From positions 1 to 9,107 of the forward strand of contig JADGHA010000143.1 of the NCBI GenBank assembly GCA_019689695.1: a stretch of 9,107 bases of DNA, in the 5' to 3' direction. Origin of the DNA: Micromonosporaceae bacterium. Its GTDB lineage: Bacteria; Actinomycetota; Actinomycetes; Mycobacteriales; Micromonosporaceae. The notes under the pieces are model-generated. The model was not told the DNA's origin. It ran no database searches and saw only the letters and a program-made list of their open reading frames with translations. Below, in pieces: positions 1 through 5,565 of the stretch. Each line of letters opens with the position of its first letter. Position 1 is the first letter of the stretch. Made by a program: the position numbers and the translations under genes.

Positions 1-1
1 C

Positions 2-45
2 GGGGGGGGGGGGCGCGGCCGCCCCGCACCCCCCCGCCCCCCCCC
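2..45. other. G/C homopolymer tracts
   Basis: A run of 12 G (2-13) is followed by GC-only sequence with runs of 7 C (29-35) and 9 C (37-45). The G tract can pair with the C tracts, so this could be a strong GC hairpin at the end of an upstream gene or simply low-complexity intergenic DNA. There is no T tract, so a classical intrinsic terminator is not supported. Runs this long are prone to length errors in sequencing. Confidence 0.5.
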
Positions 46-55
46 GGCTCCCCTG

Positions 56-77
56 AAGGTAGTACTGTACCTACCTT
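56..77. promoter_or_regulatory. Inverted repeat, candidate repressor operator
   Basis: A perfect 7-base inverted repeat, AAGGTAG (56-62) and CTACCTT (71-77), is separated by 8 bases (TACTGTAC). It sits immediately upstream of the DUF849/asparaginase pair and overlaps candidate -10 boxes (TACTGT 63-68, TACCTT 72-77). The size and symmetry suit a dimeric TetR- or GntR-type repressor. Such a regulator would have to be encoded outside the window, since the XRE and LacI regulators here have other likely targets. The symmetry is seen; the role is inferred. Confidence 0.5.
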
Positions 78-79
78 AC

Positions 80-84
80 AAGGA
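80..84 (+). promoter_or_regulatory. Shine-Dalgarno-like AAGGA before an upstream ATG
   Basis: AAGGA lies 7 bases before an ATG at 92 that is in frame with the DUF849 gene. It would support an N-terminally extended start, in conflict with family numbering and codon use, which favour ATG 137. It may instead serve a minor longer form or be fortuitous. Confidence 0.35.
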
Positions 85-136
85 TCGGGCAATGCCGTCG
101 CGGCCCGCTGGACGCGCGGCGTGCGAATATCCAGGA

Positions 137-967
137 ATGAGCACGGGCACCCTGATCACGGTGGCGCCGACCGGGGCGGAGTCGGCCAAGGCGCAGGTGC
201 CGGCGTTGCCGGTCACGCTGGACGAGCTGGTGACCACGGCCAGGGAGTGCGAGGCGCTGGGCGCCGCGGTGATCCACGTGCACATCCGCGACGACCGCGC
301 CGAGCCGACGCTGGACCTGGGCCGGCTGAAGGACACGGTGGCGGCGTTGCGGGAGCAGACCGAGCTGGTCATCCAGCTCTCCTCCGGCGGCGCGGTCACC
401 GACTCCGAGGCCGACCGGCTGGCCGTGCTGGACGCCGGTCCGGAGATGGCGTCCTGCACCATGGGCACGGTCAACTTCGGCGACGACGTCTTCCTCAACC
501 GGTGGGAGTTCATCGTCGAGCTGCACACGCGCATGCAGGAGCGGGGCGTGGTGCCCGAGTACGAGATATTCGACCTCGGCCACCTGGTCTCGCTGCGGCG
601 GCTGCTGGAGAAGTACGGGCTGCCCGCGGGCGGGCACGTGCACGTGGACTTCGTGATGGGCGTGCCGGGCGGGATGGACGGGACGGTGCAGACTCTGGTC
701 GCCGCCCTGCAGCAGCTGCGCGACCTGCCCGAGGGGACCACCTTCTCGGCGACCGGCATCGGCCGCACCACGCTGCCGGTGATGATGGCCGCGCTCGCCG
801 CCGGTGGGCACCTGCGGGTCGGCATGGAGGACACGCTGACCTACGCCAAGGGCCAGCCGGTCGAGTCCAACATGCAGCTGGTGGCGCGGGCGGTGAGCTT
901 CGCGCAGCTGGCCCAGCGCCCGCCGATCGACCCGGCGCAGGCCCGTCGCATGCTCGGGATCCGATGA
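137..967 (+). CDS. BKACE-family beta-keto acid cleavage enzyme (DUF849)
   Basis: The 276-aa product is a TIM-barrel member of the BKACE/3-keto-5-aminohexanoate cleavage (Kce) family. These Zn enzymes condense a beta-keto acid with acetyl-CoA and release acetoacetate plus a new CoA ester. The metal signature HVHIRD gives His47 and His49, and the RVGMED motif gives Arg227, Glu231 and Asp232. These sit one residue away from the ligands I recall for Kce (His46, His48, Glu230), which supports ATG 137 as the start. An upstream in-frame ATG at 92 has a better Shine-Dalgarno, but its 15 extra codons have weaker GC3 and no family resemblance. The stop overlaps the start of the asparaginase gene (ATGA, 964-967), so the two are translationally coupled. 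Lysine fermentation is unlikely as a role in an actinobacterium; the real keto-acid substrate cannot be read from sequence. The family call is secure, the substrate unknown. Confidence 0.93.
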   Translation: MSTGTLITVAPTGAESAKAQVPALPVTLDELVTTARECEALGAAVIHVHIRDDRAEPTLDLGRLKDTVAALREQTELVIQLSSGGAVTDSEADRLAVLDAGPEMASCTMGTVNFGDDVFLNRWEFIVELHTRMQERGVVPEYEIFDLGHLVSLRRLLEKYGLPAGGHVHVDFVMGVPGGMDGTVQTLVAALQQLRDLPEGTTFSATGIGRTTLPVMMAALAAGGHLRVGMEDTLTYAKGQPVESNMQLVARAVSFAQLAQRPPIDPAQARRMLGIR

Positions 968-1920
968 GCTACTCCGGCGGGGTACTGCTCGCGGAGGTCG
1001 TCCGGTCAGGATTCGTCGAGAGCCGTCACCATGGCTCGGTGGTGGTGCTGTCGGCGGACGGGCGGGTCGCGGCGGCCGCCGGGGACGTGACCGGCCCCAT
1101 CTTCCCCCGGTCGTCCAACAAGCCGATGCAGGCGGTCGGGATGCTCCGCGCCGGGCTGCACCTGGCGTCGGCCGCCGATCTGGCGTTGGTGTGCGGGAGC
1201 CACTACGGCGAGGACTTCCACGTGGCCCGGGTACGCGCGCTGCTGCACGGCGCCGGGCTGGACGAGTCCCGGCTGCACTGCCCGCCCGATCTCCCGCTGC
1301 TGGCGGCGGCTCGGGACGCCGTGCTGCGCGCGGGCGGCGGGCCGGCCCGGGTCCAGATGAACTGCTCCGGCAAGCACACCGGAATGCTGCTGACCTGCCT
1401 GGCCGCCGGCTGGCCGCTGGACGGGTACTGGCAGCCGGAGCACCCGCTCCAGCTGCGCATCCGGTCCACTGTGGAGGAACTGGCCGGCGAGCGGGTGGCG
1501 GCGGTCGGGGTGGACGGGTGCGGCGCGCCCGTCCTGGCGATCTCCCTCACCGGGCTGGCCCGGGCGTTCCTGCGGCTGGTCTCCGCCCGCCCGGGCACCC
1601 CCGAGGCGACGGTGGCCGCCGCCATGCGGGCCCATCCGGAGCTGGTCGCCGGGACCGGGGCCGACGACACCCGGCTGATGCAGGGCGTGGCGGGCCTGCT
1701 CGCCAAGGGCGGTGCGGAGGGCGTGGTGGCGGTCGGCGTCCCGGGGCGCGGAGCGGTCGCCCTGAAGATCGACGACGGTGCCATGCGGGCCCGGATGCCG
1801 GTGCTGGTCGCGGCCCTGCGCCGGCTCGGGGTCGACGCGCCAGTCCTGGACGACCTCGCCCAGCCCCCGCTGTTCGGCGGCGGCGCCAGGGTCGGCTCGG
1901 TCACCGCGGTGTGGGGATAG
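964..1920 (+). CDS. Asparaginase, Rhizobium AnsA / asparaginase_II type
   Basis: The 318-aa cytoplasmic protein (no signal peptide) belongs to the asparaginase_II family (PF06089), related to the inducible Rhizobium etli enzyme that hydrolyses L-asparagine to aspartate and ammonia. It is unrelated to E. coli AnsA/AnsB. All hallmark residues are present: the SxxK dyad Ser50-Lys53 in the PRSSNKP motif, Ser79 in CGSHYGE, Cys134 and Lys137 in NCSGKH, Cys186 in VDGCGAP, and Lys268 in ALKID. They match the published two Ser-Lys tandems and the Cys/Lys/Cys zinc site of that enzyme with almost the same spacing. The ATG overlaps the stop of the DUF849 gene, so it is the second cistron of a coupled pair. 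Pairing with a beta-keto acid cleavage enzyme suggests amino acid or amide catabolism, perhaps on a non-asparagine amide; that part is inference. No terminator is evident after the stop. Confidence 0.94.
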   Translation: MSYSGGVLLAEVVRSGFVESRHHGSVVVLSADGRVAAAAGDVTGPIFPRSSNKPMQAVGMLRAGLHLASAADLALVCGSHYGEDFHVARVRALLHGAGLDESRLHCPPDLPLLAAARDAVLRAGGGPARVQMNCSGKHTGMLLTCLAAGWPLDGYWQPEHPLQLRIRSTVEELAGERVAAVGVDGCGAPVLAISLTGLARAFLRLVSARPGTPEATVAAAMRAHPELVAGTGADDTRLMQGVAGLLAKGGAEGVVAVGVPGRGAVALKIDDGAMRARMPVLVAALRRLGVDAPVLDDLAQPPLFGGGARVGSVTAVWG

Positions 1921-1958
1921 CCGGAAGCGGCGATGTGGGCATCCTCACGCTAGCTCTC

Positions 1959-1985
1959 GCAAGCATTTCGCTTGCAGCTGCAAGC
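1959..1985. promoter_or_regulatory. Operator: GCAAGC/GCTTGC half-site array
   Basis: Three 6-base half-sites alternate in orientation: GCAAGC (1959-1964), GCTTGC (1970-1975), GCAAGC (1980-1985). The first two form an inverted repeat with 5-base spacing; the last two form a perfect 16-base palindrome (1970-1985) with AGCT at the centre. The array covers the -35 element of the XRE gene promoter, a position expected for a repressor. The most economical reading is autoregulation by the XRE protein encoded just downstream. An outer CGCTAG (1948-1953) and CTAGCG (1994-1999) also form an inverted pair, not concentric with the palindrome. Confidence 0.65.
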
Positions 1986-2000
1986 GCGCCGGACTAGCGT
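1972..2000 (+). promoter_or_regulatory. Promoter of the XRE-hbhA block
   Basis: TTGCAG (1972-1977) and TAGCGT (1995-2000) are separated by exactly 17 bases and resemble primary-sigma -35 and -10 (TANNNT) elements. Transcription would begin around 2007-2009, at or next to the GTG start of the XRE gene, which predicts a leaderless mRNA. The -35 lies inside the palindrome array. Confidence 0.55.
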
Positions 2001-2008
2001 GCGGATAC

Positions 2009-2389
2009 GTGGCGACCCCCAGAGACGTGCCGCGCGACATCGGCACCTTCATCCGCGACCTGCGCCGCAACGCGCGCATCTCGCTGCGGCAGCTGGCTGA
2101 ACAGGCCGGAGTCAGCAACCCGTACCTGAGCCAGGTCGAGCGCGGCCTGCGCAAGCCGAGCGCGGAGGTGCTGCAGCAGATCGCCAGCGCCCTGCGCGTG
2201 TCGACCCCGCTGATGTACCTGCGCGCCGGCCTGCTGGACGCGAAGGACGGGCAGGGGGTGCTCGCCGCGATCGCCGCGGACCCCGACCTGACCGTGGCCC
2301 AGAAGCAGTCACTGAGCCAGATCTACGAGACGTTCCGGCGGGAGAACTCCCGCGCCAAGGCAGACACCGCAACCGCGGAGGAAGGGTAG
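2009..2389 (+). CDS. XRE-family HTH regulator (Rv0474-like)
   Basis: The 126-aa cytoplasmic DNA-binding protein carries an N-terminal HTH_3/XRE domain at residues ~12-68. The helix-turn-helix runs roughly from Ser25 to Gly46 and contains SLRQLAEQAGVSNPYLSQVE, followed by a helical C-terminal half. I chose GTG 2009 because a TAGCGT -10 box lies 8 bases upstream and would give a leaderless transcript. GTG 2027 is the in-frame alternative and still keeps the whole HTH. There is no Shine-Dalgarno. It is followed 6 bases later by the hbhA-like gene, and a DUF2516 gene comes next, the same order as Rv0474-Rv0475-Rv0476 in M. tuberculosis. It probably binds the palindromes at its own promoter; that is inference. 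The ligand or signal is unknown. Confidence 0.9.
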   Translation: MATPRDVPRDIGTFIRDLRRNARISLRQLAEQAGVSNPYLSQVERGLRKPSAEVLQQIASALRVSTPLMYLRAGLLDAKDGQGVLAAIAADPDLTVAQKQSLSQIYETFRRENSRAKADTATAEEG

Positions 2390-2395
2390 GACCCC

Positions 2396-2989
2396 ATGAG
2401 CCAGCCCACCAAGAAGAGGATTCCCGGTCCCGTCTACGCCGCGGCGGGCGCCGGCGAGCTGGCCTACCAGCAGCTGCGCAAGCTTCCCGCGGTGCTGACC
2501 CAGCTGACCGGCAAGGCCGCCGCGAGCACCGCCGAGCTGCGCGAGAAGGCGGTGGCGAACTCTTCCGGCCTGCGCGGCAAGGCCGCCATCGGCACCGCCG
2601 AGCTGCGTCAGACGGCCGCTGCGCGCTCGGCCGAGCTGCGCGAGGTCGCCCGCCGCAACGCTGGCGTGTTCCTGGCCAGCGCGCAGGCGGCCCAGGAGAA
2701 GGCTGTTGCGGTGTACGAACAGCTGGTTGCCCGCGGTGCGCGGGTGATCGGCCAGTCCGCCGGCGCCGCCCGCACTGGCGCCGAGCTCGAGGCCGACGCC
2801 ACCCGCGCCGAGCTCGAGGCCGACGCCACCGGCGCCGAGCTCGAGGCTGACGCTGCGTCCGGCCGGCCTGCCACGGCCGAAGCTTCGGCGCCGGCTCCGG
2901 CCCGGCGGGCATCGTCGGCATCCGCCCCGGCCAAGGCCGCCAAGGCCGCGAAGGCGGTCAAGCGCACCCGCACTGCCGCCGGGAAGTGA
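2396..2989 (+). CDS. hbhA: HbhA-like heparin-binding hemagglutinin homologue
   Basis: The 197-aa protein is very rich in Ala, Glu, Arg and Lys. After a short basic N-terminus come a hydrophobic patch at residues ~13-34 (PVYAAAGAGELAYQQLRKLP) that resembles the start of mycobacterial HbhA, a long helical/coiled-coil section (~35-125) with repeated AELR motifs, three tandem 9-residue GAELEADAT-like repeats (128-154), and an Ala/Pro/Lys tail ending in spaced Lys residues (AKAAKAAKAVKRTR). In mycobacteria the Lys-rich tail binds sulfated glycans. There is no signal peptide, which is also true of HbhA. In a non-mycobacterial actinomycete, adhesion is not a given; a cell-envelope, lipid-body or nucleoid role is possible. 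The gene sits 6 bases behind the XRE gene with a GGAGGAAGG/AGGA-rich leader (2377-2391), so the two are co-transcribed. The family call rests on composition, the N-terminal and AELR matches, and synteny; function is less certain. Confidence 0.82.
   Translation: MSQPTKKRIPGPVYAAAGAGELAYQQLRKLPAVLTQLTGKAAASTAELREKAVANSSGLRGKAAIGTAELRQTAAARSAELREVARRNAGVFLASAQAAQEKAVAVYEQLVARGARVIGQSAGAARTGAELEADATRAELEADATGAELEADAASGRPATAEASAPAPARRASSASAPAKAAKAAKAVKRTRTAAGK
2777..2857 (+). repeat. Three tandem 27-base in-frame repeats
   Basis: Units at 2777-2803, 2804-2830 and 2831-2857 are near-identical and encode GAELEADAT, RAELEADAT and GAELEADAA within the HbhA-like gene. Each unit is 9 codons, so changes in copy number keep the frame and would lengthen or shorten the acidic helical spacer between the coiled coil and the Lys tail. 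Confidence 0.9.
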
Positions 2990-2997
2990 GACCGGCA

Positions 2998-3003
2998 TAA
3001 GCT
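2998..3003 (+). promoter_or_regulatory. Candidate -10 box for the DUF2516 gene
   Basis: TAAGCT fits TANNNT and ends 7 bases before the ATG at 3011, which would place the transcript start on or next to that ATG. The 21-base gap after the hbhA-like gene has no Shine-Dalgarno, so a leaderless internal promoter would explain translation. No clear -35 is visible. Confidence 0.35.
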
Positions 3004-3010
3004 GATAGAC

Positions 3011-3328
3011 ATGGCCGTCGCTGCGCCGATCTTCTTCGACGACATCACCCGGTACATCAACCTGGTGTTGTTCCTCTTCACGCTGGTCATCGAGGGCGTG
3101 GCGTTCGTGCACTGCCTGACCCAGCGGTCGGATGCGTTCCCGGCGATCGGCACCCTGCCGAAGGGTGCCTGGCTCGGCATCGTCGGCATCACGCTGTTGC
3201 TGACCGTGCTGTTCTTCCAGCCGGGCATCAACCTGTTCGGGCTGATCGGCATCACCGCCGCGGCGATCTACCTGCTGGACGTACGGGTCGGGCTGCGGGA
3301 CGTCGCGGACGGCCACGGCCCGTGGTGA
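3011..3328 (+). CDS. DUF2516 small membrane protein (Rv0476-like)
   Basis: The 105-aa integral membrane protein has three hydrophobic segments: residues ~15-36 (starting YINLVLFLFTLVIEG), ~54-70 (starting WLGIVGITLLL) and ~75-90 (LFGLIGITAAAIYLLD). The loop between the first two contains the QRSDAFPAIGTLPK stretch typical of DUF2516. The biochemical role of this family is not known. It follows the hbhA-like gene by 21 bases, and Rv0476 follows hbhA in M. tuberculosis, so conserved order suggests shared envelope-related work. The short, slightly charged C-terminus (DVRVGLRDVADGHG) is probably cytoplasmic. The start is supported by the hydrophobic N-terminus and a TAAGCT box just upstream. Confidence 0.88.
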   Translation: MAVAAPIFFDDITRYINLVLFLFTLVIEGVAFVHCLTQRSDAFPAIGTLPKGAWLGIVGITLLLTVLFFQPGINLFGLIGITAAAIYLLDVRVGLRDVADGHGPW

Positions 3329-3350
3329 GCCCGCGGAAAGCGGCGGCGGG

Positions 3351-4292
3351 GTGAGGGACTTCCGCTGGCCCCCGCCGCCGGACGGCGGCCCGCGGACCTA
3401 CGGTCCCGGCCCGTCCGCACCGCGGACCGGGCGGCCGTCGCTGCCCGAGCCGGCCACTGAGCTGGTCCCCACCCCGCACGGCGTCACCCTGGAACGGCTG
3501 GTCACCGGCTCGGGCGACCCGGTGACGGTGTTCGCCCACGGGCTGGCCAGCGGCATCGCCGAGACCCGCCCGCTGGGCAGTGCGGTACCCGGCCGCAAGG
3601 TCTTCTTCCACTTCCGTGGCCACGGCCGGTCCGCCGCGCCGGCCGGTCCGTGGACGTACGTCGATCTCGCCCGGGACCTGCGGGCGGTGGCCGACCTGTC
3701 CGGCGCCACCCGGGCCGTCGGCGTGAGCCTCGGCGCGGGCGCGCTGTGCCGGCTGCTCGCCGACAGCCCGGAGCGGTTCGAACGGGTGGTCTTCTTCCTG
3801 CCCGCCGCGATCGACGAGCCGCGGCCGGCGCCCGCCCGGCAGCGGCTGAGCCGGCTGCTCGCCGCGCTGGAGGACGACGACGTCGGCGCGGTCGCCGACG
3901 CGGTGGCGGCCGAGGCGCCGCCATCCGTCCGCAACACCCCGGCCGCCTGGGCGTACTTCCGGCAGCGCATCGACCAGCTGATGCGCGACGGCCTCGCTCC
4001 CGAGTTGGCCAGCCTCTCCGACCAGGTGCCGGTCGCGGACCGGGCGGAGCTCACCGGCGTACGGGCGAGGGTGCTGGTCATCGGCTGTGTCGGCGACGAC
4101 CTGCACCCGGTCCAGGTGGCCGAACAGCTCGCCGAGGTCCTGCCCAGGGCCGCGCTGCACGTGTACGACAAGCCCGGCGTGCTGTGGAACCAGCGCGCTG
4201 ACCTACGCCAGCGCATCTCCACCTTCCTGGGCGAGGGTGCCGACGGCCGCGGGGCGGACGGCAGCGAAGGCGGAGCCGGCGGCAGGGGATAG
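3351..4292 (+). CDS. Alpha/beta-hydrolase-fold protein, catalytic His not evident
   Basis: The 313-aa protein has a Pro/Gly-rich N-terminal stretch (residues 1-40) followed by an alpha/beta-hydrolase core. It shows the oxyanion-region HGLAS motif (His63-Gly64), the FRGHGRS motif (residues 88-94) and a nucleophile elbow GVSLG with Ser126. The acid strand gives VIGCVGDD (Asp249 or Asp250). After the last strand, where the catalytic His normally follows, the sequence reads LHVYDKPGVLWNQR with no His in the usual spot; His270 is in the strand itself and His252 follows the acid. It may be a pseudoenzyme, a non-hydrolytic member or use a shifted His. GTG 3351 is the chosen start, with a weak purine-rich leader; the Ser/Gly-rich tail is probably disordered. 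The AlaX gene begins 9 bases after its stop. Substrate unknown. Confidence 0.85.
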   Translation: MRDFRWPPPPDGGPRTYGPGPSAPRTGRPSLPEPATELVPTPHGVTLERLVTGSGDPVTVFAHGLASGIAETRPLGSAVPGRKVFFHFRGHGRSAAPAGPWTYVDLARDLRAVADLSGATRAVGVSLGAGALCRLLADSPERFERVVFFLPAAIDEPRPAPARQRLSRLLAALEDDDVGAVADAVAAEAPPSVRNTPAAWAYFRQRIDQLMRDGLAPELASLSDQVPVADRAELTGVRARVLVIGCVGDDLHPVQVAEQLAEVLPRAALHVYDKPGVLWNQRADLRQRISTFLGEGADGRGADGSEGGAGGRG

Positions 4293-4301
4293 GTTGCCGG
4301 T

Positions 4302-5036
4302 ATGGGTGTGACACATCATGGCCGGACCTACCGGCTCGACCTGGCCGACCCGACCCTGCGCGAGTGGGAGTGCACGGTCCTGGACGCCGACCCTGAGCAG
4401 GGGATCGTGCTGGACCGGTCCGCGTTCTACCCCGGTGGCGGGGGACAGCCTCCGGACCACGGCGTGCTGCTCTGGCAGGGCGTGCAGACCCGCATCGTGG
4501 GCACCCGCAAGGGTGACGACCTCTACCTGATACCGGCCGAGGGCGATCCGCTGCCGCTGGCCGGCACCACCGTGGTCGGCGCGGTCGAGGACCCGCGGCG
4601 CACGATGCTCATGCGAACGCACTCCGGCCTGCACGTGCTGTGCGGCGTGGTGTTCCGCGACTTCGGCGCCCTGGTCACCGGCGGCAACATGGAGCCGGGC
4701 GAGGCGCGGATGGACTTCAACCTGCCCGAGGTGCCGCCCGACTTCAAGCTGCGGCTGGAGGAGCTGGTCAACGCGGAGGTGGCGGCCGACCGCAAGGTGG
4801 CGGTGAAGGTGCTTCCCCGCGCCGAGGCGCTGGCGCTGCCGGACATCATCCGCACCCAGTCGAACCTGATCCCGGAGGACGAGCAGGAGATCCGCATCGT
4901 CGACATCGTCGGGCTGGACGTCCAGGCCGACGGCGGCACGCATGTCGCGTCGACCGCGCAGATCGGCAAGGTCCAGGTGGTGAAGGTGGAGAGCAAGGGC
5001 AAGGCGAACCGCCGGGTGCGGATCCGCCTGGTCTAA
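4302..5036 (+). CDS. AlaX-type alanyl-tRNA editing protein
   Basis: The 244-aa cytosolic protein is homologous to the editing half of alanyl-tRNA synthetase and is of the medium-length AlaX-M kind. Such proteins hydrolyse mischarged Ser-tRNA(Ala) or Gly-tRNA(Ala) in trans. The N-terminal beta domain carries the Gly-rich FYPGGGGQPPDHG motif (residues 42-54). The editing core has the HxxxH zinc motif (His107, His111). The second zinc motif, usually CxxxH (CGGTH), here reads DGGTH: His214 is kept, but Asp210 stands where Cys is expected. The C-terminus (KANRRVRIRLV) fits the family ending. ATG 4302 follows an AGGGGATAGG leader that overlaps the previous stop, so it is likely translated from the hydrolase message; the macro-domain gene starts 10 bases downstream. 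The family call is secure; activity with the altered ligand needs a check. Confidence 0.92.
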   Translation: MGVTHHGRTYRLDLADPTLREWECTVLDADPEQGIVLDRSAFYPGGGGQPPDHGVLLWQGVQTRIVGTRKGDDLYLIPAEGDPLPLAGTTVVGAVEDPRRTMLMRTHSGLHVLCGVVFRDFGALVTGGNMEPGEARMDFNLPEVPPDFKLRLEELVNAEVAADRKVAVKVLPRAEALALPDIIRTQSNLIPEDEQEIRIVDIVGLDVQADGGTHVASTAQIGKVQVVKVESKGKANRRVRIRLV

Positions 5037-5039
5037 GTT
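5034..5039 (+). promoter_or_regulatory. Candidate -10 box for the macro-domain gene
   Basis: TAAGTT, which contains the AlaX stop codon, fits TANNNT and ends 7 bases before GTG 5047. There is no Shine-Dalgarno in the 10-base gap, so a leaderless transcript from here, or read-through coupling, must serve the gene. No good -35 is seen. Confidence 0.35.
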
Positions 5040-5046
5040 CGTACCC

Positions 5047-5565
5047 GTGGAGCTGGTGCTGGTCGAAGGCGACATCACCGCCCAGCGGGTGGACGCTGTC
5101 GTGAACGCCGCCAACTCGTCGCTGCTGGGTGGCGGCGGGGTGGACGGCGCGATCCACCGCAAGGGCGGGCCAGCGATCCTCGCCGAGTGCCGGCGGCTGC
5201 GGGCGACCAGCTACACCCGCGGGCTGCCGGTTGGGGAGGCGGTGGCGACCACGGCGGGGAACCTGCCGGCGCGCTGGGTCGTGCACACGGTCGGTCCGGT
5301 GTGGAGCGCGCAGGAGGACCGCTCGCCGCTGCTGCGCAACTGTTACACCAACGCCCTGCGGGTGGCTGACGAGCTCGGCGCCACGACAGTGGCGTTCCCG
5401 CTCATCTCCTCGGGCGTCTACGGCTGGCCAGTGGACGACGCGGTACGCCAGGCGCTGGCGATCCTGCTGCCCGCGACGCCGCGGAACCTGGCAGAGGCGC
5501 GGCTGGTCCTCTTCGGACAGCCCACCTACGAAACTGCCGTGCGGGTGCGGGATCAGCTGGGGTAG
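5047..5565 (+). CDS. Macro-domain protein, O-acetyl-ADP-ribose deacetylase type
   Basis: The 172-aa protein is essentially one macro domain of the MacroD/YmdB class. These cytosolic enzymes bind ADP-ribose and remove acetyl from O-acetyl-ADP-ribose or mono-ADP-ribose from acidic residues. Visible motifs are GDIT at residues 8-11 (adenine-site Asp9), NAANSSLLGGGGVDGAIH at 20-37 with Asn20, Asn23 and catalytic-region Asp33, and the phosphate/ribose loop PLISSGVYGWP at 118-128. The length is normal for a stand-alone domain. GTG 5047 is the only sensible start because the family begins with a short strand leading into GDI. It follows AlaX by 10 bases. Its 3' end overlaps the minus-strand PEBP-family gene by 13 bases. 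No partner sirtuin or ADP-ribosyltransferase is in view. Confidence 0.93.
   Translation: MELVLVEGDITAQRVDAVVNAANSSLLGGGGVDGAIHRKGGPAILAECRRLRATSYTRGLPVGEAVATTAGNLPARWVVHTVGPVWSAQEDRSPLLRNCYTNALRVADELGATTVAFPLISSGVYGWPVDDAVRQALAILLPATPRNLAEARLVLFGQPTYETAVRVRDQLG

Noticed and set aside
2..45. G12/C9 tracts as a phase-variation switch
   Set aside because: They lie outside any visible coding frame, and I see no spacing-sensitive promoter around them that length change would switch.
121..963. Long plus-strand reading frame running into the asparaginase frame, as if a 599-aa fusion
   Set aside because: The first 281 codons are a Gly/Arg/Ala-rich out-of-frame shadow of the DUF849 gene; the asparaginase family start is the ATG at 964.
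2309..3316. Long minus-strand open frame (~335 codons) opposite hbhA and DUF2516
   Set aside because: It shows no family resemblance and mirrors well-supported plus-strand genes; long antisense frames are expected at this GC content.
3252..4222. Minus-strand open frames of 270-300 codons opposite the alpha/beta-hydrolase gene
   Set aside because: Low-complexity Arg/Pro/Gly-rich translations with no motifs; the plus-strand hydrolase explains the codon pattern.
4203..5162. Minus-strand 319-codon frame opposite AlaX
   Set aside because: His/Leu/Asp-rich shadow of the AlaX frame with no recognisable domain.
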